Positions 16,801 through 23,690 of a stretch of 32,358 nucleotides of DNA are shown here, in pieces (position 1 is the first letter of the stretch; the number at the start of each line of letters is the position of its first letter). The stretch lies in assembly GCA_903932045.1 (NCBI GenBank), contig CAIZES010000072.1, positions 1 through 32,358 of the forward strand, given 5' to 3'. The translations under genes and the position numbers were made by a program. The notes under the pieces are model-generated. The model saw only the letters and a program-made list of their open reading frames with translations. It searched no databases and was not told the DNA's origin. Source of the stretch: an uncultured Silvanigrella sp. Its GTDB lineage: Bacteria > Bdellovibrionota_B > Oligoflexia > Silvanigrellales > Silvanigrellaceae.

Positions 16801-18156
16801 TCAAAGGCAAGAGCAAGCACAGACACAAGCACAATTGACTCACAGTGCGACGGAACGGTAACCATTATCCTTCCCATTCTCGGCCGACCAAAAGGAAAAG
16901 AGCCCGTTCCTCAACGCACATTTCTTTCGGAACGTTTGGCACAAGAAACCAAATGTTCTTGGGTTGAATACGGGCTTACAAGCGACATTATTAAAATCTT
17001 GGAAGGACTCCGTTCAACAGCGGCACAAAGTCGTCTTGTTAGCGATTTTGGGTCTTTTGTTTTGAAAAATCGCGGAAAAATTGAAAGTGCAGCCATCGCA
17101 CATCTGCGAAAAGACGACAAGCAAGCAAGCGCACGAGTTCGAATCTTTGGTGGTTTTTACGAAGAATTTTTGGGTTCGATTTCTTTTTCTATCCTAGAAT
17201 TTCCAAAGGGAAGCGACCCAATCGTTACAAAAATGTCGTCTTCTGAAGAGCAACAAACGCAAACAATTTCGAAGTTAGCGCGCTACATTCGCGGGGAAAA
17301 CGCCCAGCTGCATGAAGAACTTTTAGGTGAAGTCAGTCGCCTCCCGGTGTTTCTGGAACCCGTCGAAAGCTTAGATAAACATCCAGTTTCTGAAAATATT
17401 GCCGGTGAGCTCAATCTTTTTCTGACGAGCAGATTTATAAATCCTCTTTCCTCGAATTTGCTTGAAAGAAAAACCTTCTTTCGCATTGAAAAAAATGCGG
17501 ATGCCTCAAAGTTTGTTCTCAACGTGAAACTTCGTCGCGATGAAACCCGATTCTATGCATCAATTACGGCACGAGCAAGAAACGGAGAAGCGCGAAGAAG
17601 TGCTTGGATTGAGGGCGACGTAAGCCAGTTCACGGAATTTGAAGAAGAAGTTCTTGCTGTTTCAAAAAAGATTCTGTCAAACATAGAAGGAATTGCTGAC
17701 TACTTCGTTGCGTTGGACACTGAATATTATGTTTCGGGATCTCACGATGTCGCGCAAATGTATGGCATATATTTCCGGCAAAACCTAGGAAACGCCGCAT
17801 TGAGCATAAGGCTTCGCAACGGACAAATTGCAGCAAAAGAAGATAAAGCCAACATTGGAATCTTTGGTTTTGGAGGGTCTTTTGGATGGCAGTTTTTTGA
17901 TGTCCGCTGGATCACCGGAGATTTTGGAGTTTCTGCTGACGCAGGAATAGCAACGCCACCCGATAGTTCAAGTCGCGATCTGTGGATTAGCTATGGAGGT
18001 TATATTCAATTTCAATCTAGTCTGCGAAAAAATTTCGCTCTCATCACACGAACCGGGGTGGAGCAGCCTCAGCTTTTTGGAGCCACCGGCGACCGCAAAA
18101 CCATCTTTCATCCGGTTTATTTAAACGCACTAGTGGGCATTGGAGTCATATTTTAG
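13873..18156 (+). CDS. degenerate RND-like protein fused to periplasmic domain and outer-membrane-type barrel
   Basis: A 1427-aa protein coupled to the preceding RND gene by an ATGA overlap. Residues 1 to about 955 follow the RND layout (helix at 12-29, soluble domain, helix block about 375-525, second soluble domain, helix block about 795-950) but have lost the relay residues. The helix-4 counterpart reads LLAAAVAFATHRCESL (441-456) and the helix-10 counterpart LLLTLWAILLKTADY (861-875). Residues about 955-981 look like a signal peptide with a signal-peptidase site (SKARA before S982). Residues 982-1270 are a mixed soluble domain; two loosely similar beta halves may be present. The last 150 residues show about eight alternating hydrophobic strands and end YLNALVGIGVIF, an outer-membrane barrel C-terminal signal with terminal Phe. 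No stop or frameshift interrupts the fusion. Confidence 0.75.
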   Translation: MNLSVHAIQKTSLALTLLLAILAFAIAIEYPDLIGKYVRSHEAHVWRLNLEVNSAPATVHATTLASMLERSLKSQEQIENLIISTTPTRITAHFYTKPSVLPKDLATALNAKISAIQDSGTTPQFETTFYYDALSKVENVGTNLDALRDSATQTLSFALESATNNEKRNILALASPDIILDSTQSAGTSVDINALDLLLQRLHTIRGVQKAFARNVRIPTLQVETDPRQLLQLGISPQIIHKTIQTHLRIDQGISENILGQRGYIFRKKSETTQEICTLSFQVPKNSALLHVCDVSKVESTPMFLDFYTVGTSLATLEKRIREQNKATLNPTKEKSSIVIILDSETVAQDLVEEIESAIHVQAGSPQWTISSVRKANTGAYNFAFFFASMIILAILAFSRKESFGNRRLFLFLLAHATAFWSAATLALGIDAHPQLLGIPLLAAAVAFATHRCESLLKGLHGAKNARLTFAAFSVGIAATTIFARSFINFGQSQFDTIASGALAMAAGIYAFSLAPQLMNESQASTHQADVAFHARTGLISLVVPLLGVAISMLPTINFPSTIFISLGFEGGTSVDIAQNAAANIERIARENKATAVIAAPEKTSVIQLKPSPFSLLNTATVPLEEILASLHPSIPGETNIQEKSGSITRQPVIVKSNFSEIMPTNTRKENDDDLVRFQKWMDTMQQPISSDSQNSLQSRAQFGFQKSEKKNFLSMSALVVPEWSREITRISISNIGETTLAEIHSREGERNIRANLDNFLSQFQQNTKSELQTHISDTASEIAMLTHNQTIGTLMLAAILFLAGILYFASTERALLTTVTFGAIHLTVKGVFHLFTIPHGLDAISETLLFPSTETWASTLLLTLWAILLKTADYRRAMNMSLDEAFFLQTRITRQLRRWGLIPALVISICGIFYSNVALLGGATMALWIVGGFLLPDWMLIWTKLAEWKNRTLLKLHIHFKTLLIFIFAISLVHVSKARASTDTSTIDSQCDGTVTIILPILGRPKGKEPVPQRTFLSERLAQETKCSWVEYGLTSDIIKILEGLRSTAAQSRLVSDFGSFVLKNRGKIESAAIAHLRKDDKQASARVRIFGGFYEEFLGSISFSILEFPKGSDPIVTKMSSSEEQQTQTISKLARYIRGENAQLHEELLGEVSRLPVFLEPVESLDKHPVSENIAGELNLFLTSRFINPLSSNLLERKTFFRIEKNADASKFVLNVKLRRDETRFYASITARARNGEARRSAWIEGDVSQFTEFEEEVLAVSKKILSNIEGIADYFVALDTEYYVSGSHDVAQMYGIYFRQNLGNAALSIRLRNGQIAAKEDKANIGIFGFGGSFGWQFFDVRWITGDFGVSADAGIATPPDSSSRDLWISYGGYIQFQSSLRKNFALITRTGVEQPQLFGATGDRKTIFHPVYLNALVGIGVIF

Positions 18157-18161
18157 CATCT

Positions 18162-18191
18162 ATTACAGCCACGATTATTACAGCCACGATT
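18162..18191 (+). repeat. 15-bp perfect tandem duplication between convergent genes
   Basis: ATTACAGCCACGATT occurs twice back to back, at 18162-18176 and 18177-18191, just after the stop of the RND-barrel gene. The second copy reaches into the stop codon of the leftward L,D-transpeptidase-like gene. No terminator hairpin is seen at this junction. Confidence 0.9.
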
Positions 18192-19581
18192 ATTCCAAAA
18201 AACTCTCTATTTCAGCAATGCTCACTGGCAAACGATTGTCTCCAGGAACATCAATCACCGTAACATATCCAGATGGCGATGGGGTTTCTTGTACCTGCGA
18301 GAGCTTCTTTAACAGGGTTCTCATATCCGTTTTGACAGGATTTCCATTATCGTCATAAATTTCTCGAGCCGAAAGACATCCTAGAGCAGGATTCCATTCC
18401 AGCCCGCTGCTGTAGCCTTTTTTAATTGCAAATCCATCGAGAGCCTCGCCAGTGCCATGAATTCTAAGCACGCTACGCCCCATTTTTCCGGCATAATACG
18501 ACTGCATAATGGGCCGATAGGAACGCCAACTTTCTGGCCACATTTTTTGGTACTCCGTTTCATCACCCCTGAAACTTCCGCTCTTCCAAGGCAAGAAACG
18601 ATTTGGGCCACTCTCAAACGGCAAGAAAATTACAATTTCGTTAAATTGTCCGTACGCTCTAAACTCCTGAGACTGTGGATGTTGCAATCCTTCCATTCTC
18701 AAAATTCCCTGAGGAGTGGCACCTTGCGAAAAATTCCACGCCACACCATATATCGACGATGTTCGCAGAGACATCATCCAAATATGATTGTCCTCGCGCA
18801 GAAAACTTCCATCTGGTTTGCGCAAAATAGTAGAACACACAACATTGCGATCCGGACGACACAGAACAAAGAGGTGGGGTTCCTTGCTTTCGCGGTATCG
18901 CAAAAGATCTTTGATATCTGGAAAACTTCCATTTCCGCGCCTTTGTAAAATTCCTTCAACAGTTGTTGCAAGTTGAGTACTGCCTCGCCAACCAGGAAAG
19001 CGTGAGTAAAAAGCATTGAGCAATGAACTCATTTGAGCACTGCCAATTTTGCCACCATTATCAAGAGCCGATAAAGCAATTGCAACAAATGTTTCGTTCG
19101 GACTCTTTTGAGTAATTCTCAAAAACTCCCTTTCGATTTCATCAGCTTTCGGAAACTTTCCTAGGTACAATGTGGTTGCCAAACGCATTGCTGACATCAG
19201 TATTTGCTGCTCACTCTGATTGCGAATAGAATACAACGACCGCTCAATAATCTGCACAACTGCTGCTTGAACGAACCAATCGTCCTTCGTTGCAACGCAA
19301 GCAGCATCATAAAGAACAATCTGCCAATGCTTTGCATTTTGAGCATTCACTGGAAAATTTCCCAAATCAAAATTGGACGGCCGGATATTCGATCGCTGGC
19401 CCCGGTAGTTTTCAGCACGCTGCGAAGCTGTTGCCTGCAATTGCCGCGTTCCACCAACCCCTTCGCTTGCCTCAGCCAGCTGATAAATCGCAGGAAAAAG
19501 AAAGGTACAATAACTCAACTTTTTTGAAAGCTTAATAAAATTCCGAGAAAAAACATGAAATTGAGGTATCACATGTGACAT
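18190..19581 (-). CDS. exported L,D-transpeptidase-like (YkuD-type) protein
   Basis: L,D-transpeptidases cross-link peptidoglycan stem peptides or attach proteins to them, using a cysteine. Here residues 284-298 (FSQGATPQGILRMEG) resemble the YkuD substrate-loop 'G..TP.G.f'. LRIHGTG contains the conserved histidine (H375), and NPALGCLSAREIYD contains the catalytic cysteine (C402). The usual [S/T]HGC is replaced by ALGC, so the active site is divergent. An N-terminal segment (residues about 16-38, LSYCTFLFPAIYQLAEA) looks like a signal peptide; residues 80-225 are a helical domain of unknown role. ATG 19581 is chosen for AAAGGA 7 nt upstream; the frame is open to 19725 but without an SD. It is the last gene of the nusB cluster. 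Confidence 0.68.
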   Translation of the reverse strand: MSHVIPQFHVFSRNFIKLSKKLSYCTFLFPAIYQLAEASEGVGGTRQLQATASQRAENYRGQRSNIRPSNFDLGNFPVNAQNAKHWQIVLYDAACVATKDDWFVQAAVVQIIERSLYSIRNQSEQQILMSAMRLATTLYLGKFPKADEIEREFLRITQKSPNETFVAIALSALDNGGKIGSAQMSSLLNAFYSRFPGWRGSTQLATTVEGILQRRGNGSFPDIKDLLRYRESKEPHLFVLCRPDRNVVCSTILRKPDGSFLREDNHIWMMSLRTSSIYGVAWNFSQGATPQGILRMEGLQHPQSQEFRAYGQFNEIVIFLPFESGPNRFLPWKSGSFRGDETEYQKMWPESWRSYRPIMQSYYAGKMGRSVLRIHGTGEALDGFAIKKGYSSGLEWNPALGCLSAREIYDDNGNPVKTDMRTLLKKLSQVQETPSPSGYVTVIDVPGDNRLPVSIAEIESFLE

Positions 19582-19630
19582 AGAAAAATCCTTTCCTAGC
19601 GGCAAGAAAATCGGAAACTGAAACTGAACC

Positions 19631-19650
19631 GAGACGCCATAGCACGTCTC
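19631..19650 (-). other. hairpin in the leader of the L,D-transpeptidase-like gene
   Basis: GAGACG and CGTCTC pair perfectly around an 8-nt loop, about 50 nt before the chosen start codon. No T-run follows on the minus strand, so it is not a terminator. It may simply structure the 183-nt leader between the two genes. Confidence 0.4.
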
Positions 19651-19764
19651 TCCAAAAAGAAAAGGAAAAGTTTCTATAAATCCAAATAATTTACATTGAT
19701 GTTGTAGCACGTAAAAATCTTGCATTTTAAAAAGAAACTAGAGAAGTTCAACAAGGCCGTTGCA

Positions 19765-20202
19765 TCAAGTGTTCTTCTTAAGATAATTCCGACTGGGCTG
19801 AAGCTCTTTAACGGGATTTTCTATTGTTGTCAGCGGGCGTGTGAGTTTTGCTGAGCCCATAATAGGGTCCTCAAACCGGTTCATTCCTGATGCTGGCATC
19901 AAAGAAGACGCGTTTGGAAAAGCTCGATAAGGATCGTTTTCGCGAAGGACAGAAACGCTCCTACGAACTGTTTGTGTTTCCAAAAGCACCGTTCTCAGCA
20001 TGACCTCACCACGCACCATGGATTCATCTAATTGCCTCAAAATGCATGTGTGAGCATCTGTATCGGTAGGCGGAATTGTTGCCGCAACTATACAAAGATT
20101 GGCATGTTCGTGCCACCAAGAAATAAGGGAATCAACAATATCGGTGGTGGGTTTTTCTTCAATTTTAACCGTATCACGCGACACGGACTCATCCATAAAC
20201 AT
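19765..20202 (-). CDS. hypothetical protein, 145 aa
   Basis: Unrecognised. The ATG at 20202 has AGGAGAG about 6 nt upstream, a strong site, so translation is likely. There is no signal peptide or membrane helix. The N-terminal half contains an aromatic segment (DSLISWWHEHANLCIVAATI) and two cysteines, and the C-terminal half is rich in Pro, Arg, Asn and Ser (NDPYRAFPNASSLMPASGMNRFEDP), probably disordered. It lies between the nusB-linked orphan and the L,D-transpeptidase-like gene on the same strand, separated by 114 and 183 bp, so joint transcription is possible but not shown. Confidence 0.55.
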   Translation of the reverse strand: MFMDESVSRDTVKIEEKPTTDIVDSLISWWHEHANLCIVAATIPPTDTDAHTCILRQLDESMVRGEVMLRTVLLETQTVRRSVSVLRENDPYRAFPNASSLMPASGMNRFEDPIMGSAKLTRPLTTIENPVKELQPSRNYLKKNT

Positions 20203-20316
20203 AAAAATCTCTCCTTTTGTCTTCTGCTCTGTAAAGCCTTTGGTCTTATGAGGATACCTAAAAAATTTATCCCCAAGTCGGAGCCAAATGCCTTATCGCC
20301 AAGTTTTGGACACAAT

Positions 20317-20988
20317 TTAGAGGCGAAACAAAAGATCTTCGGAAGAAGACGACTGGAGACGAACACTCCGTGCCAACAATACCAAATCTGAAAAATCCGA
20401 AGAATTTTCACAAACCAGAAGGGTATTGGGATGTAACCACTCTTCTGAGAACCAAGACACCAGTTCGGCAATGAGCTGTTTGCGGCCCACAGACAATTGC
20501 CTGATACTACCGGCAACAAACTGAGATAACACATCAAAATCCAAAAGAAACACAACCTGCGAAGCCCGTAGATCCAGCACCCGCGTTTGTACGGGACGCA
20601 AAAGCGCACCCACAACCTCCGAAACGGAGTTTGCTTCTTTTAAATCGGGCCAATCGGTTTTGCGCAGTGCCAAGGCAGCATCAAGAGCTGGTTGCCGCGA
20701 CTGAAGCCCAAGCAATAACCAGCGACAAACAGAAAGCGACGACTCGCCAAAATACAGAATCTCATGGGAATAGGGCGAAACCAGGCCTTGCCCAATTCTT
20801 GTGAGCAAATGTGAGCGCAAAAGTGCAGGAGAAACCTGTAGCCCAACGCCGTCATCTCCATTTACGGAAACACCCCGGAAAAATCCAACTCCCAACGATG
20901 TGGCGACATCGAGGCCGCCTTGAACCTTTTCGGCCAAAACCTCACGAATACGCGCAGCGCTGTCTACAAAATAGAGGTCACGCCTCAA
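20317..20988 (-). CDS. hypothetical protein translationally coupled to nusB, 223 aa, TTG start
   Basis: Unrecognised. The frame is open from 21210, but that part is only the shadow of nusB. The first usable start is TTG at 20988, which overlaps the nusB stop as TTGA and has GGAGGAAGG just upstream, so it is probably translated by ribosomes finishing nusB. The protein starts LRRDLYFVDSAARIREVLAEK and is leucine- and serine-rich without signal or membrane segments. It reads like an alpha/beta or helical cytoplasmic protein: VQGGLDVATSLGVGFFRGVSVNGDDGVG, later VLDLRASQVVFLLDFDVLSQFVAG, and LLVCENSSDFSDLVLLARS near the end. Its function cannot be named. Confidence 0.6.
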   Translation of the reverse strand: MRRDLYFVDSAARIREVLAEKVQGGLDVATSLGVGFFRGVSVNGDDGVGLQVSPALLRSHLLTRIGQGLVSPYSHEILYFGESSLSVCRWLLLGLQSRQPALDAALALRKTDWPDLKEANSVSEVVGALLRPVQTRVLDLRASQVVFLLDFDVLSQFVAGSIRQLSVGRKQLIAELVSWFSEEWLHPNTLLVCENSSDFSDLVLLARSVRLQSSSSEDLLFRL

Positions 20989-21473
20989 TTCGACCTTCCT
21001 CCAATACGAACGCGTTTTGCAACGCCATCCAATACTCCATTTACAAATGCACTGGTGCCAGTCGCTCCAATTTCTTTTCCAATCTCTGCAGAATCGGCGA
21101 GCACAACTTCTAAAGGCACGTTTGAACGAAACATGAGTTCGCAAGTGCAAACTCTTAAAATTGCCAAGTCTACTTTTGCCATGCGCGAGATACGCCAATT
21201 GCGGGCACAAGTTTCAATATGACCATCAATTTCCTCACGTTTTTCGCACACCAAAACGGAAATTGCATGAACAAAACCTTTTATTCGCCCCGAAAGCTCA
21301 ATCTGCGTTACGAAGGAATCGAAATCGCGCTCAGAAAAAATTGAAGTTTGCGCAAAGTCTATGGCGTAAGCGAACTGAACCGCTGCCCGACGCGCAGCGC
21401 GAAGCTCTTCGGGGGAGAGGCCTTTTTCGAATTCCGCGAACAAATCAGGTTTCTGCTGCTCAACGTCTGCCAT
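20985..21473 (-). CDS. nusB: transcription antitermination factor NusB
   Basis: NusB binds boxA RNA with ribosomal protein S10 (NusE) and supports antitermination of rRNA operons. The protein is 162 aa, slightly longer than the roughly 140-aa norm because of an N-terminal extension (MADVEQQKPDLFAEFEKGLSPEEL). The helical NusB fold is recognisable from RRAAVQFAYAIDF (first helix). The strongly conserved second half reads NWRISRMAKVDLAILRVCTCELMF, VPLEVVLADSAEIGKEIG and SAFVNGVLDGVAKRVR. The ATG at 21473 has GGAGG close upstream. It heads the leftward cluster and its stop overlaps the TTG start of the next gene. Confidence 0.92.
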   Translation of the reverse strand: MADVEQQKPDLFAEFEKGLSPEELRAARRAAVQFAYAIDFAQTSIFSERDFDSFVTQIELSGRIKGFVHAISVLVCEKREEIDGHIETCARNWRISRMAKVDLAILRVCTCELMFRSNVPLEVVLADSAEIGKEIGATGTSAFVNGVLDGVAKRVRIGGRSN

Positions 21474-21723
21474 ATTGCCTCCAAAGCCAGGCGCCTGATG
21501 TTGCGCCGCTTATTCACAGTCCCAAAAAACACAGACGCATCCCTTAAACCCACACATTGGAAATGTACAGAGATTCTCTCACATGACCTTTCTCACAATT
21601 GTAAGTCTTTTGAAAACAGAGTGTTACGCAAAAAATGCCGTCATAATTCTGGCAGTCCCAGGGACACTCGTTTGAGTTCGAAAAACACCTTCCGATGCCT
21701 TTGGAGTAGATGTTGGAGGTTCC

Positions 21724-22221
21724 ATGTTTTTGGCTGCATCCCGACTCGATACACTTAATAGCGTCGTTACCCTCATCGCAATCGTAGTGTTTGTCACACT
21801 CGGAGTTTTTTTGCGCCGCTATGCCACAAGCAAAAAAGGGCGCTACACAAGAGAAAGTCTCGCAAAAAGATACTGGAAAACAACTCGTACATACCGTTTG
21901 CGCGCGTTTCATAATCTCGCCAACGAAGTCATTGATGATGTATCGAGATTGATGAACGAACGCCGCAGACCTGACGAAGCTCGTGCATTAGGGTGCCTCA
22001 TCTCGGATGCTCGGAAAAAAGGTGAGTGCTTACTTGCAAGTCGACAGTTCTATCACACATACTCACCGCGCTCAGAAAGCGCCCTTCGAGGGAAGGTCAA
22101 CGAACTTGCCAGACTCGAGCAACGCCTCAAAGCACTTCCTCGTTCTTCCCTCACCCTAGAAGATGTTTTAGCCGGACGCTTTCAAAATTGCCATGCAAAC
22201 AGCCAAGGAGCCGAACTATGA
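21724..22221 (+). CDS. hypothetical single-pass membrane protein, 165 aa
   Basis: Unrecognised. GGAGG lies 4 nt before the ATG at 21724. Residues about 12-30 (NSVVTLIAIVVFVTLGVFL) form one membrane helix followed by positive charges (RRYATSKKGR), suggesting an N-out, C-in anchor with a cytoplasmic domain. The rest is strongly basic and helical, with many Arg and Leu (LMNERRRPDEARALGCLISDARKKGECL and ARLEQRLKALPRSSLTLEDVLAG). The stop overlaps the next start as ATGA, so the two products are likely made together. Confidence 0.6.
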   Translation: MFLAASRLDTLNSVVTLIAIVVFVTLGVFLRRYATSKKGRYTRESLAKRYWKTTRTYRLRAFHNLANEVIDDVSRLMNERRRPDEARALGCLISDARKKGECLLASRQFYHTYSPRSESALRGKVNELARLEQRLKALPRSSLTLEDVLAGRFQNCHANSQGAEL

Positions 22222-22589
22222 TTTTTTCAAAACATCCACATGCCACACACACAGCTGAAGAAACAGGAAAAGCGCCGCTAGCAAGACGCACGCACGCTCC
22301 AGGCGTCACATGGCACTGCCGTGAACCTTGGTTTGGCGACTCGCGTGATGGACAACTTATCAATGGAGAAGGCTACCATTACTTTCAAATGAAAGGTGAC
22401 GGCGTTATTGAAAAAGCCGTTGAATGGTATGAATCCGATGACGGGGAAGAGCACAGCACGGAAGTTCCCGAGCTAATTGGCCTGAATTGGTACGAATTTT
22501 TTGGATACGATGACGACGAAATTCTGGAAACCGTCCCACCCCACGAGTTTTCGTACATAGAGCAGCTTTCTCAACCCTCGAAAAAATAA
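22218..22589 (+). CDS. hypothetical acidic protein, 123 aa
   Basis: Unrecognised. The ATG at 22218 overlaps the stop of the upstream gene and has AGGAG about 7 nt before it; the frame open further upstream lies within that gene and is discarded. The N-terminal 35 residues are His/Ala/Arg-rich and probably disordered. The rest is rich in Trp, Tyr and acidic residues (TWHCREPWFGDSRDGQ, GYHYFQMKGDGVIEKAVEWYESDDGEE, LNWYEFFGYDDDEILE). The upstream partner is strongly basic, so the two may bind each other; that is inference only. Confidence 0.6.
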   Translation: MIFSKHPHATHTAEETGKAPLARRTHAPGVTWHCREPWFGDSRDGQLINGEGYHYFQMKGDGVIEKAVEWYESDDGEEHSTEVPELIGLNWYEFFGYDDDEILETVPPHEFSYIEQLSQPSKK

Positions 22590-22683
22590 TTTTCAGGGCA
22601 TGCGTCACGCATCAAACGCTTGCCTTTCCCTCCAACATGCTTAAGTTTCTAGTATCGAAAACCGCGCTTGGAGGCATTTCCGA

Positions 22684-23625
22684 ATGAAATACTATGAAAT
22701 CCTGGGAGTGGGGAAAACGGCTTCTACGGAAGAAATCAAAAAGGCTTTCCGTAAACTAGCCATGCAACATCATCCCGACCGCAACCCTGGAAATAAAGCG
22801 GCCGAGGAAAAATTCAAGGAAGTTTCCGAAGCGTACGCCATTCTTTCCGATCCAGAAAAGCGGCAACAGTACGACCGTGTTGGTGACATGCGGTTTTCAC
22901 AACAACGCGGCAACGACGACTATTTTCGAAACTTCGACTTTGGAACCATCTTCCAGGAAATGGGATTTGGCGGCGGGTTCGACTTTGAGCAGTTTTTTGG
23001 CGGTGGTGGCGGAGGGGGCGGTGGCTTTAGTGGCGGTCGTTCGGGAAGGTCGCGTAGGGGCACAAGCTATCAAACACCGCATTTTGAAGATTTCGAAAAT
23101 GAGCGCAGCTTCGACGCTGAGCACGAAATCAATGTCGGTTTTATGGATATTTACAACGGATCTGAAAGGCAAATTAATCTCCAACTCTCAACCGGGGAAA
23201 AAATAAACGCTCGCATCAAAATTCCGGCTGGAATTGAAGATGGACAAAAACTTCGACTCAAAGGGCAAGGCGCAACTCGCAGCGATGGGGTGCGTGGCGA
23301 TCTCTATCTCAAAATAAAAATGTTGCCGCATCCAAATTTCTCGCGGCACGATTTCGATGTGGAATCAGACTTTGAAATTCCATTTTCCATTTTGGCCCTG
23401 GGCGGTTCTATTGAAATACCCACACCACAAGGGCACAAAAAGACACGCATTCAGGTAGGGATGCGCTGCGGGACAAAAATGCGGCTTCGTGGATTAGGAT
23501 TCAAAAAAAGCAATGGCGATAACGGTGACATGTATGTCCGTTTGCTTGCAAAAGTACCAGAACAGCACGACATTTCAGATGAAATAAAAGAAACACTTGA
23601 AAAACTTCAAAAACTCGGATTTTAA
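22684..23625 (+). CDS. cbpA: DnaJ-class co-chaperone, CbpA type (class B J-protein)
   Basis: This protein stimulates a DnaK-type Hsp70 and delivers clients to it. The J-domain spans residues 1 to about 66 with the HPD tripeptide at 30-32 ([10 protein letters not shown]) and ends at [13 protein letters not shown] Gly/Phe-rich linker (about 85-125) contains a run of nine glycines and a Gly-Arg stretch. The two client-binding beta domains follow (about 140-300): [33 protein letters not shown] and [17 protein letters not shown]. The cysteine-rich zinc domain of true DnaJ is absent, so it is CbpA-like. Its 313 aa are normal for the class. GGAGG lies 10 nt before the ATG. The symbol reflects class, not proven orthology. 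Confidence 0.92.
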   Translation: MKYYEILGVGKTASTEEIKKAFRKLAMQHHPDRNPGNKAAEEKFKEVSEAYAILSDPEKRQQYDRVGDMRFSQQRGNDDYFRNFDFGTIFQEMGFGGGFDFEQFFGGGGGGGGGFSGGRSGRSRRGTSYQTPHFEDFENERSFDAEHEINVGFMDIYNGSERQINLQLSTGEKINARIKIPAGIEDGQKLRLKGQGATRSDGVRGDLYLKIKMLPHPNFSRHDFDVESDFEIPFSILALGGSIEIPTPQGHKKTRIQVGMRCGTKMRLRGLGFKKSNGDNGDMYVRLLAKVPEQHDISDEIKETLEKLQKLGF

Positions 23626-23690
23626 AAATGATCAAAACACACACGGACTCTGGTTCTCTTTACAATGTTTCACCTGGTACATCGGGAAAT

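Noticed and set aside
16690-18156. Separate outer-membrane protein gene starting inside the RND-like frame (in-frame ATG at residue 940)
   Set aside because: No Shine-Dalgarno lies before that ATG or the nearby TTG at about 16737, so independent initiation is not supported, though it cannot be excluded.
20088-20615. 175-codon minus-strand frame overlapping the nusB-linked orphan and the 145-aa orphan
   Set aside because: It overlaps two frames with good ribosome sites, is Trp/Cys/Phe rich and lacks its own ribosome site.
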